Below are positions 46,985 through 59,125 of a DNA stretch of 64,000 nt, in pieces. The stretch covers positions 60,665,439 to 60,729,438 of the forward strand of contig NC_088800.1 of NCBI RefSeq assembly GCF_011386835.1. Direction: 5' to 3'. Under the pieces are notes generated by a model. It saw only the letters and a program-made list of their open reading frames with translations, was not told the DNA's origin and searched no databases. A program made the position numbers and the translations under genes. The stretch's first letter is position 1. Each line of letters opens with the position of its first letter. The stretch is from Chrysemys picta bellii. Its lineage: Eukaryota; Chordata; Testudines; Emydidae.

Positions 46985-48988
46985 TATACTGGGTGAAGTA
47001 CAGAGATGCCTTGATGGAGCTCTGCTGGGAAATCATCTGGTGCTTCCTCTGCTCCTTCTCAAGACCTTCTGGCAGGACTTGCATCTATCAGCTAATGTGG
47101 CATTGAGTCAATGGTTTCTCGGAGAAGCTCCTTCCACAGGAATGCTGCTTTACACCAATTGATGCTGACTGGTCTCCTTCACCCCTTGTCCTGCTTTGTG
47201 CCTCTCTCCCAACGCTTCAGCCTTCTCCCTCTCTGGGTATTGACACATCCATATTTGTGGCAGCCAAACCTCAGAAAAGCATATTTCTCTTACCTCACTA
47301 ATGTTTTATGCATCAGTATGGACATCCAGCCAAGATGTTCCAATGAGCGGTTGTGATCAGGCAAAAGGTTTAGATTATCAGCATCCTGCAGTCAAACAAT
47401 AGTTTTTTTCTCTAGCTCTGATAATTCCCTGCTAAGGAAGCCGTGCCTGCACAGTCAGACACAGGGCCGGCTCCAGGCACCAGCCCACCAAGCTCTGGCT
47501 GCCGGGGAGAGTGGAGCCCCGGCCGGGCAATCCGCCCTCCTCCCAGGACTCCGGCCGCCCTCCCCCCCCACGCCCTTCCCTCCCCTGCCGTGCGGGGCGG
47601 GGCGGCGAGCCAGAGGCTTTTTTGCCTGGGACGGCAAAAAAGCCAGAGCCGGCCTTGGTCAGACAAGGGGCTGGGTATGAAGGACTTGCATGAGATTTGG
47701 CTCCCACCCACTTGATTGACAGATAAGAAGCACACACTCATTTGATCATACTGGTGTTGCCACATCAAGGAAAATATTTCACAATTAACACCTTTTTTTT
47801 CTTTTAATTTCCTTGCTGGTTTCAAAGTGTAAATTAGTCCTTTGTGTATTTGTGCTCTTTTATTTAACAGATACAATTGTGTACAGTTGTTTGTTGTATA
47901 TAGCTTTTCAGAACAGCATTTCCCAGGTTTTTCCTTGGAAAATTAATCAACCTATATTATATATCACTCTTTGAAACATATTTGTCACCAAAATTTCCCT
48001 CTTGAATTGATTTACACTCTAACTAAATTCATGCAAGAATCTGCCAGCCCTTAAATCAATTAATTATTTTAACTGTAGAATCCATCAAAAAGATAATAGT
48101 TTTAGTTTAATCGTGCTTTTTATTTATTTATTTTATTTAAGGAATTCAAGTCTCCTGGTTCCATTTTTAAATACTGAACTGGTAGGTCAGTTATAAGTGT
48201 AAAACTGAACACTTCAGTGCTTGGCACCATAGTATGCAACCCTGTGGAAATCATTGTTTTCAGGAACTATGGAGACCTGCAGCTGTATGAGTTGAAGAGG
48301 CTCAATTATACAGTGGTTGCTGATCCGGGTTCTCTCCTGTCCTACTGCCCATTTGCAGAAATGTTACATTGTCTGTAGACAGAGGCCTACTGAAATATGT
48401 CTCTCTTCAGTGGGAGTCTCATTTCCCTAGTGACATGACAAAGTAAAGTGGCAGTATTCTGAAGGCATGTTTGTCAGAAGTCGAAACCATGTTTCTGCGC
48501 TTGTATTGATTCATCCAGTGGATTCCTTAGTTGATTTTTGCTGGGTAGTTCTTTACAATCTGATAGAAGAGATAGTGGCACTGTTATCTTAACTCTTTTG
48601 AGATTAGTGAAAGATCTTCCAGTACTAGAATGACTGATGACACACACACATTCTCTGTCTCTCTCAATTTATTTCTTCTGTGATTATTTTTAGTAAGGAT
48701 CCAAGCATTGTATTTACTTGGATTATTATGCTTGATTTATTTAAAAAGTCAAATAGACCTTATAATAGTTTCTAGTGGCAGATGGGTAGAGAGCTGGATA
48801 TGACATGAGCTGAATGGGGATAAGTAAAATATTATAGCAAATATTACAGATATAGGGAGAGATTTTCAAATTTACAAAAGGCAGTTAAGTGCCCAAGTCC
48901 CAGTGGTCCAGACCAGTTTATAAAGTCCTTAGAGAGTTCCTTTGAAATGAATGGGTCTTTAACCAGATATTATAGGTGCTGTCTAATA
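46985..48988. other. Gene-free stretch
   Basis: No gene is seen; a hAT element lies at 47462-47657. Confidence 0.5.
47462..47657. mobile_element. Non-autonomous hAT element, 196 bp, GC-rich
   Basis: The termini are CAGGGCCGGCTCCAGGC and, inverted, CAAGGCCGGCTCTGGC. A perfect 8-bp duplication GTCAGACA flanks it (47454-47461 and 47658-47665). Short open frames inside are products of the GC-rich composition. Confidence 0.9.
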
Positions 48989-50025
48989 TAGGGTTGCCAA
49001 CTTACTACTCGCACAAAATTGAACACCCTTGCCCTGCCTCTCTTCTGAGGCTTCGCCTTTTCTCTGAGGCCCTGACCCCCTCTCACTCCACCCCCCTTCC
49101 TCTGTCACTTGTTCTCCCCATCCTCAAAAACTCATTTTCATTGGGAGGGAGTGAGGGCTCCGGCTGGGGGTGCAGGCTCTGGGGTGGAGCCAGAAATGAG
49201 CTCAGGATACGGGAGGGGGCTCCGGGCTGAGGCAGTGGGTTGGGATGTGTGAGGGGTTGAGGGCTCTGGCTAGGTATGTGGGCTCTGGGGTGGGTTCTGG
49301 AATGAGGGGTTTGTGGTGTAGCAGGGTGCTCCGGACTAGGGGGTGGAGCCGAGGGGCTCAGAGTATGGGAGGGGGCTCCAGGCTGAAGTAGGGGGTTGGG
49401 GTGTGGGAGGGAGTATGGACTGTGGGCTGGGTATGCGGGTTCCAGGCCAGAAATGAGAAGATCAGGGTGTGGGAGGGGGCTCCGGGCTGAGGCAGTGGGT
49501 TGTAATGTGGGAGAGGGTGAGGGCTCTGGCTGGGGGTTGCAGGCTCGGGTGGGGCTGGGGATGAGGGGTTTGGGGTTTAGGAGGGTGCTCCAGGCTAGGA
49601 CCGAGGAGTTCAGAGGGCGGGAGGGGGATCAGGGCCGGGGCAGAGGGTTGGGGTGCAACAGAGGGTCAGGGGCCCAGGCTCTGTGTGGCGCTTATCTCAG
49701 GCAGCTCCCAGAAGCAGCGGCATGTCCCACCTCCGGCTCCTATGCAGAGGACGGCCAGGCAGCTTGGCATGCTGCCCCGTCCACAAGTGCTGCCCCCGCA
49801 GCTCCCATTGGCCACAGTTCCCGGCCAATGGGAGCTTCGGAGCTGGTGCTTGGGGTGGGGGCAGCGTACAGAGTGGGGACACGCTGCTACTTCCGGGTGC
49901 CCCGCAGAGCCCCGCTGCATCGTCGACCAGACTTTTAATGGCCCGGTCAGTGGTGCTAAGCAGAGCCACCGGGTTCCCTTTTCAACCGGGCTTTCCAGTC
50001 GAAAACTGGACACCTGGCAACCCTA
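48989..50025. mobile_element. GC-rich non-autonomous DNA element, 1037 bp
   Basis: It starts TAGGGTTGCCAAC and ends GGCAACCCTA, an inverted pair. The flanks GTCTAATA and TTGTATTA are weakly similar 8-mers. The interior is a degenerate minisatellite of G-rich units (gggctccgggctgaggcagt-type, about 49140-49640) followed by a GC-rich block with gctcccattggcc and its inverse gccaatgggagc. Frames of up to 180 codons run through it but are low-complexity. Confidence 0.65.
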
Positions 50026-52464
50026 TTGTATTAACTGAGAACTGAGATTGGACAATGGTGTCAAAACTAACCACAGGTGGATTTTTTTGTCATGCATTCT
50101 GCCAAAATAAACCATAATTTCAACAGAATCATAACATCACCATGAAACTCTATCTGCCTTGTTCCCATGTTGATGGTATGGAAAGGAAAATTCCTTCGTA
50201 GCTTGTTGAAGTTTCCTTTGCAATAGCTGTTGAAATTGAGAACCATCTGTCTGCAATATGATTTTTCAGGAACAGTAACATAATGGCAGAACCCATAAAA
50301 AGGAGAAGTTCAGAGATCAATAATTTTGGGCAATATGTGCCACCCAAAAAACTGTAACGACCTGATATTTCAGTGTGTTGGGAACTACTGAGAGTTTTCA
50401 ACTCTCATTAATGGGTGTTCAGGGTGCAAAACCCTCTGCTGGATCAAGAGCTGAGATTTTTAAATTATGGTTAAGTTATGGTTGACTTACAAGACAATAC
50501 AAGACAAATGTTTTATTCTTTTTTCTATAACTTTTATTTAGTCATCAGTTTTTCACATGTCCGTATATTTATAGGGGCTTTCTTCTAAAAAGCTATTAGG
50601 AAATACTACTTGCTATTCTCAAAATCCTTTTTTAAAATGAGTTTCCTTAGTATTTGTTGAATCTTTAGGGTATCAAGGATGCTTTTGATCTTGATTTCAA
50701 ACATTTGCAGAATGAATAGCCTATCACAGGGTTTCTCCTTGGGCCTTTCTAGCTTTTGAGTCAAAGAGCTCCCCCTATTTTTATCATTGAGCTGCAAGAT
50801 AGAGAGGAATGCTTCTTTCTAAACCTCATAGATTTGCTATTGCAAAATTTCTTCTTGATTGATTATTTTCATTATTGTGAAGAGGATAAACGCTTTACTT
50901 ATCTTATATGTACTCATATGACCCCCATTGCCCGAGTACCTGAATGCTTTAAAAATTGTATTTAATTTATCCTCAAAACAGCTTTGAATTAGGAAAGTGC
51001 TATTATCCCCATATTACAGATGGGGAACTGAGGCACAGAGACCCTAAGTGGTTTGCCCCAAGACCCACGAAAGTCTTTGGTGGGGTGGGGAATTGAATAC
51101 GTCTTCCAAGGCCCATGCTCGTGTACTAACCACTAGACATTTGGGTGTGCAAAGTTAGTGTTTGTGAGCATAAGTGTTTGAGAACACAAGTATGAACTGC
51201 TATAAGAGGGGCATTCTGATTTTACTACTATAATAACAAACCACAAAGGTTAAAGACTTTTTATACATTTACACCTTTAGCACTTTCCTCCTCCTGAGGG
51301 AAAAAAAATAAGTAACCCCCATTTAAGTTTTCTCCGTTTCGCAGATATCCTTTGTAAGATTTTTAATGTAAATCTCGTAATAACAAAGGGCAACTTAATA
51401 AAATTATGACAATTTTTAAATTTGTTTTGTTTCCTTCGGCTACTCAGTACTTGGTTGATAAATTACATTATTCTTTATATTTTTCAAATGCTTATGGCTA
51501 CAAAATTAATGTAAAGAAAACTAAATTGAAAGCAGTTTTTGTAGCATTTTCACTATACCCTTGAGCATTTTCTAAATTTGTGTTTAATCACAGAATCTTG
51601 GCCATGATATTTCTGACAGGTAATTTCCTTAATGTGGTTGACAGAGATGGATTACATGGAAGCCTATTGGATCCTGTGCTTTTGTCTGCAAGTGATAAGA
51701 CTAGATTAGGGTTATCTAGCTCTGAGTGCCTGGAATGATAGAGCTTCCTAATAATTCCCTTGGTAATATGGATAGTCTTTGTGGGAGCAGAAATTCATAG
51801 CCTGCAAAAATACTTCCACTTTTTATTGCACCTTGAGAACATGTGGGCAAGTGTGTGTATTTGTGAATTACATGGTGTCAAAATTGTAAGTCATTAGAGG
51901 GTCAATGTACAGACTTCAAATGTTCAATTTTAAACTTCCTCTAAAATGTTAGTCTGATAGGAAATATAGTGGTACACCAGATGAGCAAACCTCTCAGAAG
52001 ATATTAATCGGATTTTAAAATCAACTTATTTGTCTGTGTAACCATGGATATTGCTTTGGTTTCATCACTCTATTTTACAAAGGATTAGTGGAAAAGATAA
52101 CTATTCATTCCCATTTTAGCTGCTGTGAGAATGTTCACTTAGGTGATTCGATGTTGTCTGAGTGTTTTTATATTAACAGCTCCTGAGCCTGCATGTTCAT
52201 TTTGAGGATAGTTTTGAAGTACTATTAGAAACTGGATTTTCACTGTAAACGGCAAAGGCTAAATAATGATGATGATTTACGCTGAGAGTTATTTAGAAAG
52301 CATAAGATTGATGAAATAGTAGCTACAGCACTGTAGTTAATTTATCTACTAGTTGCAGTTCATTCAGAAACTGACCCGATGAGAGATGCAGTGATCCAAG
52401 ACAGAGAATAGGCTTCCACAGATTTCCAGTAAAGATAGTTTTGTTGTCTGGCTATGCCAGAAGG
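50026..52464. other. Gene-free stretch with one MIR
   Basis: No gene is seen beyond the MIR at 50960-51145. Confidence 0.5.
50960..51145 (-). repeat. MIR-type SINE, antisense
   Basis: attatccccatattacagat, ggggaactgaggcacagaga and taagtggtttgcccca follow the reversed order of MIR, and the block ends in ctaaccactagac (tRNA head in reverse). Confidence 0.85.
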
Positions 52465-53110
52465 AGGACAGGAGACACTGGATGTTGTTTAATTAGGCAG
52501 CAACTTTATTGTTAACTGTCTGGGAGTACTCGGCAGATAAATGTGTACAGTGCAGGTAATTCTTTGATCATTTCAATATATACCCGGGGGGCTTCCATCA
52601 GCCCTCCCCCTTTCCCATGCTGATCCCCAGCCCACTCACTGCTGGGACCTTACCATCCCTCCTATCGAATGGGGGTTAAGGTGGGGTCATAAAGGGGGTG
52701 GGTTGACTCCCTGCTGTGTCAGTCATAGGAGCCCTGAACTTCCCCCATTTCCACTCCTTTAACAAAGAGCTCCTTGAAATCCTTTACCAATCCATTTATC
52801 TGATCACTGTATCCCTTCACTACAGAGCATCTGCACTGGACATCTGCCGGACATCAATATTGTGAGTTGCAACATCATAGGCTAACTCCTGTTCCATGTT
52901 TGCCCCCAACTAAGTCCCCCCTCTTGAACCAGCTGTGCAGAAAGTACTGCCACCGAGAACGGAGTGACTAATGCAGTGATCACAGAAGATCCTGACCAAA
53001 CTTGGTGATTCCGGTCACCTGGGGGAGAGGTCTGTCCTGACATGCTCTGTTGCTACTGCAAAATCACTGTGTCTCTTTACCCCTTAAAAGAGGTACACAT
53101 CTTCCCCCTG
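52465..53110 (-). mobile_element. LTR-like repeat, antisense
   Basis: On the minus strand an AATAAA (ttattg block near 52508) lies near the end of a mixed-composition block that looks like known turtle LTRs (ggcagcaactttattgttaa; gggaccttaccatccctcc). The ends were not resolved and no coding part is present. Low certainty. Confidence 0.45.
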
Positions 53111-55737
53111 CAAGCTAGACAGCACCCTCAACTCCATTTAACGTGCAGTGCAGTCATTATGCCGCCTAAATAACTTGTTGAATGTATTCTGGGTTGGAGC
53201 ACCTTGCATGCTGTATCTCCAGCCAGATGGAGAAAGCAAATGTTGTTCTCAGCCTCTTCTTCACTGTCAGTACAAGTTATATATTGATAAAATGAGTGTG
53301 AAGGGGAGGGTCAACAACTTCACAGAGAGTGACCCGAAAAATGGAGATATTTGTGTCCTGTAAGATGTGTATCTTGTATATTGGTCCTATATAAGAAATG
53401 CTATTATCTGTCTTTTCAGTTCATTTTCACTGTAACAGATGGCATTCATTTACATTGGGTTCTTTCTATTTTTACATCTGAAGGAAAACAAATTATATGG
53501 AAACTGTGTCATAAAAAAAGATCACCTAAGTCTTTAATACCATGATGTGATAAGTAATTCTGGTCATGGTACATCAGAAAGCTACTCTCCCCCCTAACCC
53601 TCCACCCCTCGCCGCCATCCCCTTTCTAATAAGAATTTTAATCCATTGATGACAAAACCTCTAAAGTATTTCCTTGGTGCTTTATAATACAGTGTGACGA
53701 ATTATGTCTCAGGAGTTGTAAAATGTTCTCATAGCTTGTAATACCTCATTTAATGAATTGATCACACTGAGATGTAAAGATGAAGCAGCATTTATTTTGT
53801 GTATTGTATTGCATATAATTTTTAGACTTGACATTTATAACCATGGAAACTGTTATTTTACATATCATTTTCAAACCATATCAGCCTTAAACACATTTAA
53901 ATTTAATAAGCAAGTAGATTAGATTTGCTTTTAAGCTAGGCATATCATTACAGTTTGTGTTTCCGTCAGTAGAGCACACACTCACTATTAAATGTGGCGC
54001 TTAGTTGTCTTATAAAAACTAAAAATAATAAAGGGGATGTATTAACAAAATAATTGAATATAGAGGGGCTTTGAGGGCAGCTTGAATTAGAAATACTCAA
54101 ATTATGTTTTTTTGGGATGGAGACATGAAAGTAACTTTTGCTTTTGATTAAAAATTGCCCTGTTTTGAGAAAACATTAATATAGAACCTATATATGTCTC
54201 AGTTATGAAATACCAAATCTGTCATAGTAACATATGGCCCTATCATCTCCTCCTGCCGAAAAATCCATGGGAGGGGAAAACTTATTTGGAAAACGCTGCA
54301 TGGTTCACCAGGCAGAATTTCTTATATCTCATCTGCTGCAGAAGGAAAGATTTGCAACTGCACATGGGCACGGTGTATAGTCTTTTACCATTTCTATGCC
54401 TCAGCCTCCACAAGGAAATCCATGCATATTAGAATATTGGTGCAAAGAGCTATCTCCTCTTTGCTGTTCCTGGGTCACTTCTCCACCAAAGAACCCTTTA
54501 CAGAATGGCTCACTCAGGAGTTGTGCTGCTGTTGGTGGCCTCTCTGTGACTGCATTCTTCCCCTGCACCCCCTTATGGGAGTAGAAGTCGTAGAGAGGAA
54601 ACTAATGTGGTACTGAGCAATATTAAATCCCTGTGGATTTTTCAATAGAAAATTTGCTGGTTTTCTGGATGACAATGCCTTTTAGAATAACTACTACTCC
54701 CACCTAGCTCTTCTCCCCTTGTTTCAACACCCACAACCTGAGCCTCTGAGCATGGAGGCCCAACTGCATGGCATTCACATGGAAGGGCTTCCACTGTCAC
54801 AATTGTGGGAGGGGGGGCGGGGAATAATTGCACTTCAAACTTTGGTAATCATGGAAAGAAGAAGAGCAATCACATTTGAATGACAGTTTCATTATTGCCC
54901 AGAGTTTATGAAAGTCTGTTTAACTTTTATTAATCACAGTTCATTGCTTCTTTTTAGAGTCCTTTCTCTAATGAAGTGTAAGCAGATTCCAAGCAGTTAT
55001 ATTTTTATGTACCATATCTGAAGATTGGGTGTATGTTTCTCTTTTTTAAAAAAAACTTGTTGCTTCAAGTGACTTTGACTTTTAAAAGGGACATTTCTGA
55101 GGTCTCCTTGCCTAGCACTTGGATTTCCCTCTGTCTTTGCTCCTGGGATTTCCCAGGCAGCGCTGTAGGCTGGCCTCCGGCCAAAAACCCTCTTCTTTTC
55201 TTAGGCAACTGGCAATTTTCTTTTGTATAATTGGCTAGTAGGGACAGAAATCAGGTGGAAGCCACCCTGCAAAATGAGGTTCTGAAGCAGTGTAGTGTGA
55301 TGGATATTGCAATCCCATGCAATATTGATCAAATTGTATTAAGTTTATGTATCTCTGTAGGCCAGGGATTGTATGCAGTTTCAGGGGAAAGGATTATATC
55401 AGGTTCTCCAGGAACCTAAAACAGCAGGGAGTGATTAAGTTGAATCACTTAGGTGTAAATACCTCCAGAGAGATACCACCCCTTAGGAAGGTTTCTGTAT
55501 ACTGGTTCAAACGGGGTTTTCCAGACACCAACAGACTAAGAAAGGGCTTTTGATATAAAGAGGCTGGGTTTAAACTGGCATAGCACCTTCTTTCTGATCC
55601 AGCAAATGGACAGGACTTAAGTCCCAGGGGTGCTCCAACCCTTGCAGAACTTGCCTACTTGCCTACTAAGGCCGCATACATCTGATGGGTGAGTCCTGGT
55701 ATGATTAGCATATGTTTAAATTTGTTTGTTGTTTTTA
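53111..55737. other. Gene-free stretch
   Basis: No gene is seen. 55440-55700 resembles a degraded leader of some retroelement (gatccagcaaatggacagga) but I could not classify it. Confidence 0.45.
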
Positions 55738-56827
55738 TATAAGAACATAAGAATGACCATACTGGATCAGACGAATGGTCCATCTAGCCCAATATCCTGT
55801 CTTCCAACAGGGGCTGGTGCCACATGCTTCAGAGGGAAAAAAAAGAACTGGGCAATTTATCGAGTGATGCATCCCCTGTTGTCCAGTCTCTGCTTCTGGC
55901 AGTCAGAGGTTTAGGGACACCCAGAGCATGGGGTTGCGTCCCTGACCATTGATGGACCGATCCCCCATGAGCTTATCCAATTCCTTTTTTGAACCAGTTA
56001 TACTTTTGGCCTTCACAACATCCCCAGCAATGAGTTCCACAGATTGATTGTGTGGTGTTGTGTAAATAAGTACTTTCTTCTCTTTGCTTTAAACCTGTTG
56101 CCTTTTAATTACATTGGGTGACTCCTAGTTCTTGTGTTAGGTGAAGGGGTAAATAACACTTCCTTATTCACTTTCTCCAGACTGTTCATGATTGTATTGA
56201 TCTCTATCATACCCCCGCGCCCCCCCGCCCCCCACTTAGATGTCTCTTTTCTAAGCTAACCAGTCCCAGTCTTGTAAATCTCTCCTGATATGAAAGCTGT
56301 TCCATACCTCCAATAATTTTTTGTTGCCCTTCTCTTTATCTTTTCTGATTCTAATATGTCTTGCGTGATATGAGGCAATCTGAACTGCATGCAGTACAAT
56401 AACTCCTCAGTTAAAGTCGTCCCAGTTAACGTTGTTTTGTTGTTACATTGCTGATCAATTAGGGAATATGCTCATTTAAAGTTGCGCAATGCTCCCTTCT
56501 AACGTTGTTTGTCAGCCGCTTGTTTTGTCTACTGCTTGCAGGAAGAGCAGCCCATTGCTGCTAGCTGGTGGGTGTTTGGAACCAGGATGGACTGGCAGCC
56601 CCCCTGTCAGCTCCCCCTATCAGCTCCCTGCTCCCCTAAGTTCCCTGTGCTGCAGCAGCCACCCAGCAGGCTAGCAATTGCAGCTGTCCCTCCTCCCACT
56701 GCGATGTGCTTCTCCTGCCCTCTGCCTTGGAGCTGCTCCCCGAGACTCCTGCTTGCTGTGCGGGGGGGGAGAGGAGGAAGAGGGGGTCTAATGTCATAGT
56801 GTCCCCCCGCCCATTTCTGCACCCTGC

Positions 56828-56986
56828 CAGGGCCGGCTCCAGGGTTTTTGCCGCCCCAAGCAGCAAAAAAAAAATAAAAAAAATAAAATAAAAAAAAAGC
56901 CGCGATCGCAGACCTGGACCTGTCGCCCCTCTCGGTTGGCCGCCCCAAGCACCTGCTTGCTGGACTGGTGCCTGGAGCTAGCCCTG
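56828..56986. mobile_element. Non-autonomous hAT element, 159 bp, nested
   Basis: The termini are CAGGGCCGGCTCCAGGG and, inverted, CAGGGCTAGCTCCAGGC. Flanks CACCCTGC (56820-56827) and CACCCCGC (56987-56994) are an 8-bp duplication with one change. Same family as 47462-47657. It has an internal A-rich run. Confidence 0.85.
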
Positions 56987-57298
56987 CACCCCGCTTACCC
57001 CATCTTCCATAGAGCAGGGGGGACACACCAGGGCTAAGGACGGAGGGCACTTGCAGCAGCTGGTCTCAGCAAGCTGATCTAATTAACAAGGCAGTATACT
57101 TAAAGGGGAAATGCCCATATTTCTCTCTCCCTCCATTTCTGCTGCCTTGTAGAGTGAGAGAGTAAACCCTTGAGGGCTCAGCCAATTCCTAGTTCATCAT
57201 TTAGCAGTAAGGGAAATATCCCACCCTCTGACTCCTCCACACTTCACAATCATCATCACTGTGTACCAGTATTAAATTGTTTGTTTAAAACTCATACT

Positions 57299-57345
57299 GT
57301 GTGTGTGTGTGTGTGTGTATGTGTGTGTGTATATATATATATATA
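57299..57345. repeat. Compound (GT)n(AT)n microsatellite
   Basis: GT units with one AT interruption pass into AT units, directly visible. Confidence 0.95.
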
Positions 57346-59125
57346 AAATATAGTCTTTTGTCTGGTGAAAAAAAATTCCCTGGAACCTAGTCCCCTCATT
57401 TACATTAATTCTTATGGGGAAATTGGATTCGCTTAATATCATTTCACATTTTTCAGGAACATAACTACAACATTAAGCGAGGAGTTACTGTATTCAAGGT
57501 GTGGGCCGACCCTGGATTTATATAGTGGCATTATGATATTTTCTGTCTGATTAGTTTTTCCTTTCCTAATGGTTCTACATTCTGTTAGCTTTTTTGACTA
57601 CTGCTGCACACTGAGAGGACATTTTCAGAGATCTTCTTGCGTGGTAACAGCTAATTTAGACTCCAACATTTTATATATATGGTTGTGATTACGTTTTCCA
57701 ATGTGCATTACTTTGCACTTAACAGCATTGAATTTCATTTGCCATTTTGCCACCCAGTTTAGTGAGATCCCTTTGAAATTCGTCGCAGTCAGCTTTGGAC
57801 TTAACTAGCTAGAGTAATTTTGTATGGTCTGCAAAGTTTGCCACCTGACTCTATACTCCTTTTTCTGTATCATTTCTGAATATGTTGCCCACCAGAGGTC
57901 CCAGTACAAATCTTTGGCACACCCTACCATTTGCCTCTCTCCATTGTGAAAACAGACTACTTACTCCTACCCTTTTTTTCCCTGATGTTTTTACCAGTCA
58001 CTGATCCATGAGATGACTTTCCCTCTTATCCCATGACTGCTTATATTTATTAAGAGCCTTTGGTGAGGCATCTTGTCAAAGGCTTTCTGAAAGTCCACAT
58101 ACAGTATATTGACAGTATCAGCTTTGTCCACATACTTTTCGACCCCCTCATATAATTCTAATAGATTGGTGAGGCAAGATTTCCCTTTACAAAAAATGTT
58201 ATTTCTTCCCCATTCTATCCTGTTTATATATGTGTTTGATAGTTTTGTTCTTTACTAATTTGCCTGGTATTGAATGAAGTTAGACTTACTGGCCTGTAAT
58301 TACCAGGATCGCCTATGGAAACTTAAAAAAAAACCCCTCCATTCCATTAGCTGTCCTCCAATCATCTGGTATGGTGACTGATTTAAGAAATAGGTTACAT
58401 ACCACAGTTAGTAGTTTTGCAATTTCATCTTTGAGTTCCTTCAGAACTCTTGAGTGAATACTATCTGGTCCTGCAAAAAGAACTGGGGTAGGTGACTTAA
58501 TTGTTTAATTTTTCAAATTGTTCCAAAACCTCTTTTCTTGAAACCTCTATCTGGGACAGTTCCTCATATTTGTCACCTAAAAAGAATGGCTTGAGTGTGA
58601 GGATCTCTCCCATATCCTCTCCATTGCAGACTAATGCAAAGAATTCATTTAGCTTTTCCTCAATGACCTAGTCTTCCTAGAGTGTTCCTTGAGCACCTCC
58701 ATTGTCCAGTGGCCCCACTGACTGTTTGGCAGGCTTCCTGCATCTGATGTACTTTAAAACATTTTTGCTGTTAGTTTTTGTGTCCTTAGCTAGTTGCTCT
58801 TCAAATTCTTTCTTGGCCTGCCTTATTATACTTTTACACATGACTTGCCAGAATTTATCCTCCTTTCTATTTTTCACACTAGGATTTGATTTCCAATTTT
58901 TAAAGGATGGCATTTTGCCTCTAACAACCTCATTTACTGTGCTGTTTAGCTATGGTGGCATTTTTTTGTCCTCTTGCTGTTTTTGTTTTTTTTTAATAGG
59001 GGTATACATTTAGTTTGAACCTCTGTTATGATTCCTTTTAATTTCCATTTAGCTTCTTCATTTTTGTGTAGTTCCCCTTGTCATGCTGTTTGGAGGACTC
59101 ACAACCATGCCACTTCGGGGCAGAC

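Larger units (their letters stand above)
56397..57490. mobile_element. Mariner-like element, 1094 bp, non-autonomous
   Basis: The termini are CAATAACTCCTC and, inverted, CAGTAACTCCTC, flanked by TA (56395-56396 and 57491-57492). Removing it rejoins the CR1 sequence cleanly (ctgcatgcagTA / ttcaaggtgtggg). No transposase frame is seen. It contains a hAT MITE (56828-56986) and a (GT)n(AT)n run (57299-57345). Confidence 0.8.
55738..59080 (-). pseudogene. Long antisense CR1 LINE, interrupted
   Basis: About 2.2 kb of CR1 sequence on the minus strand, split by a mariner-like insertion. The minus-strand frame 58913-58677 reads WQVMCKSIIRQAKKEFEEQ, AKDTKTNSKNVLKYIR and SVGPLDN, matching the linker before the CR1 reverse transcriptase. 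From 58600 down to 57493 the sequence follows antisense CR1 ORF2 with many indels. 56396-55738 follows the region towards the 3' end, finishing at atgttctt. Stops and indels make it inactive. Confidence 0.8.

Noticed and set aside
47412..47876. 154-codon minus-strand frame
   Set aside because: Most of it overlaps a GC-rich hAT MITE, and it has no family resemblance.
49396..49938. 180-codon open frame
   Set aside because: It lies in the G-rich minisatellite of a DNA element, is low-complexity and has no motif.
56607..57050. 147-codon minus-strand frame
   Set aside because: It crosses the edge of a nested hAT element and an A-rich run, so it is a chance frame.
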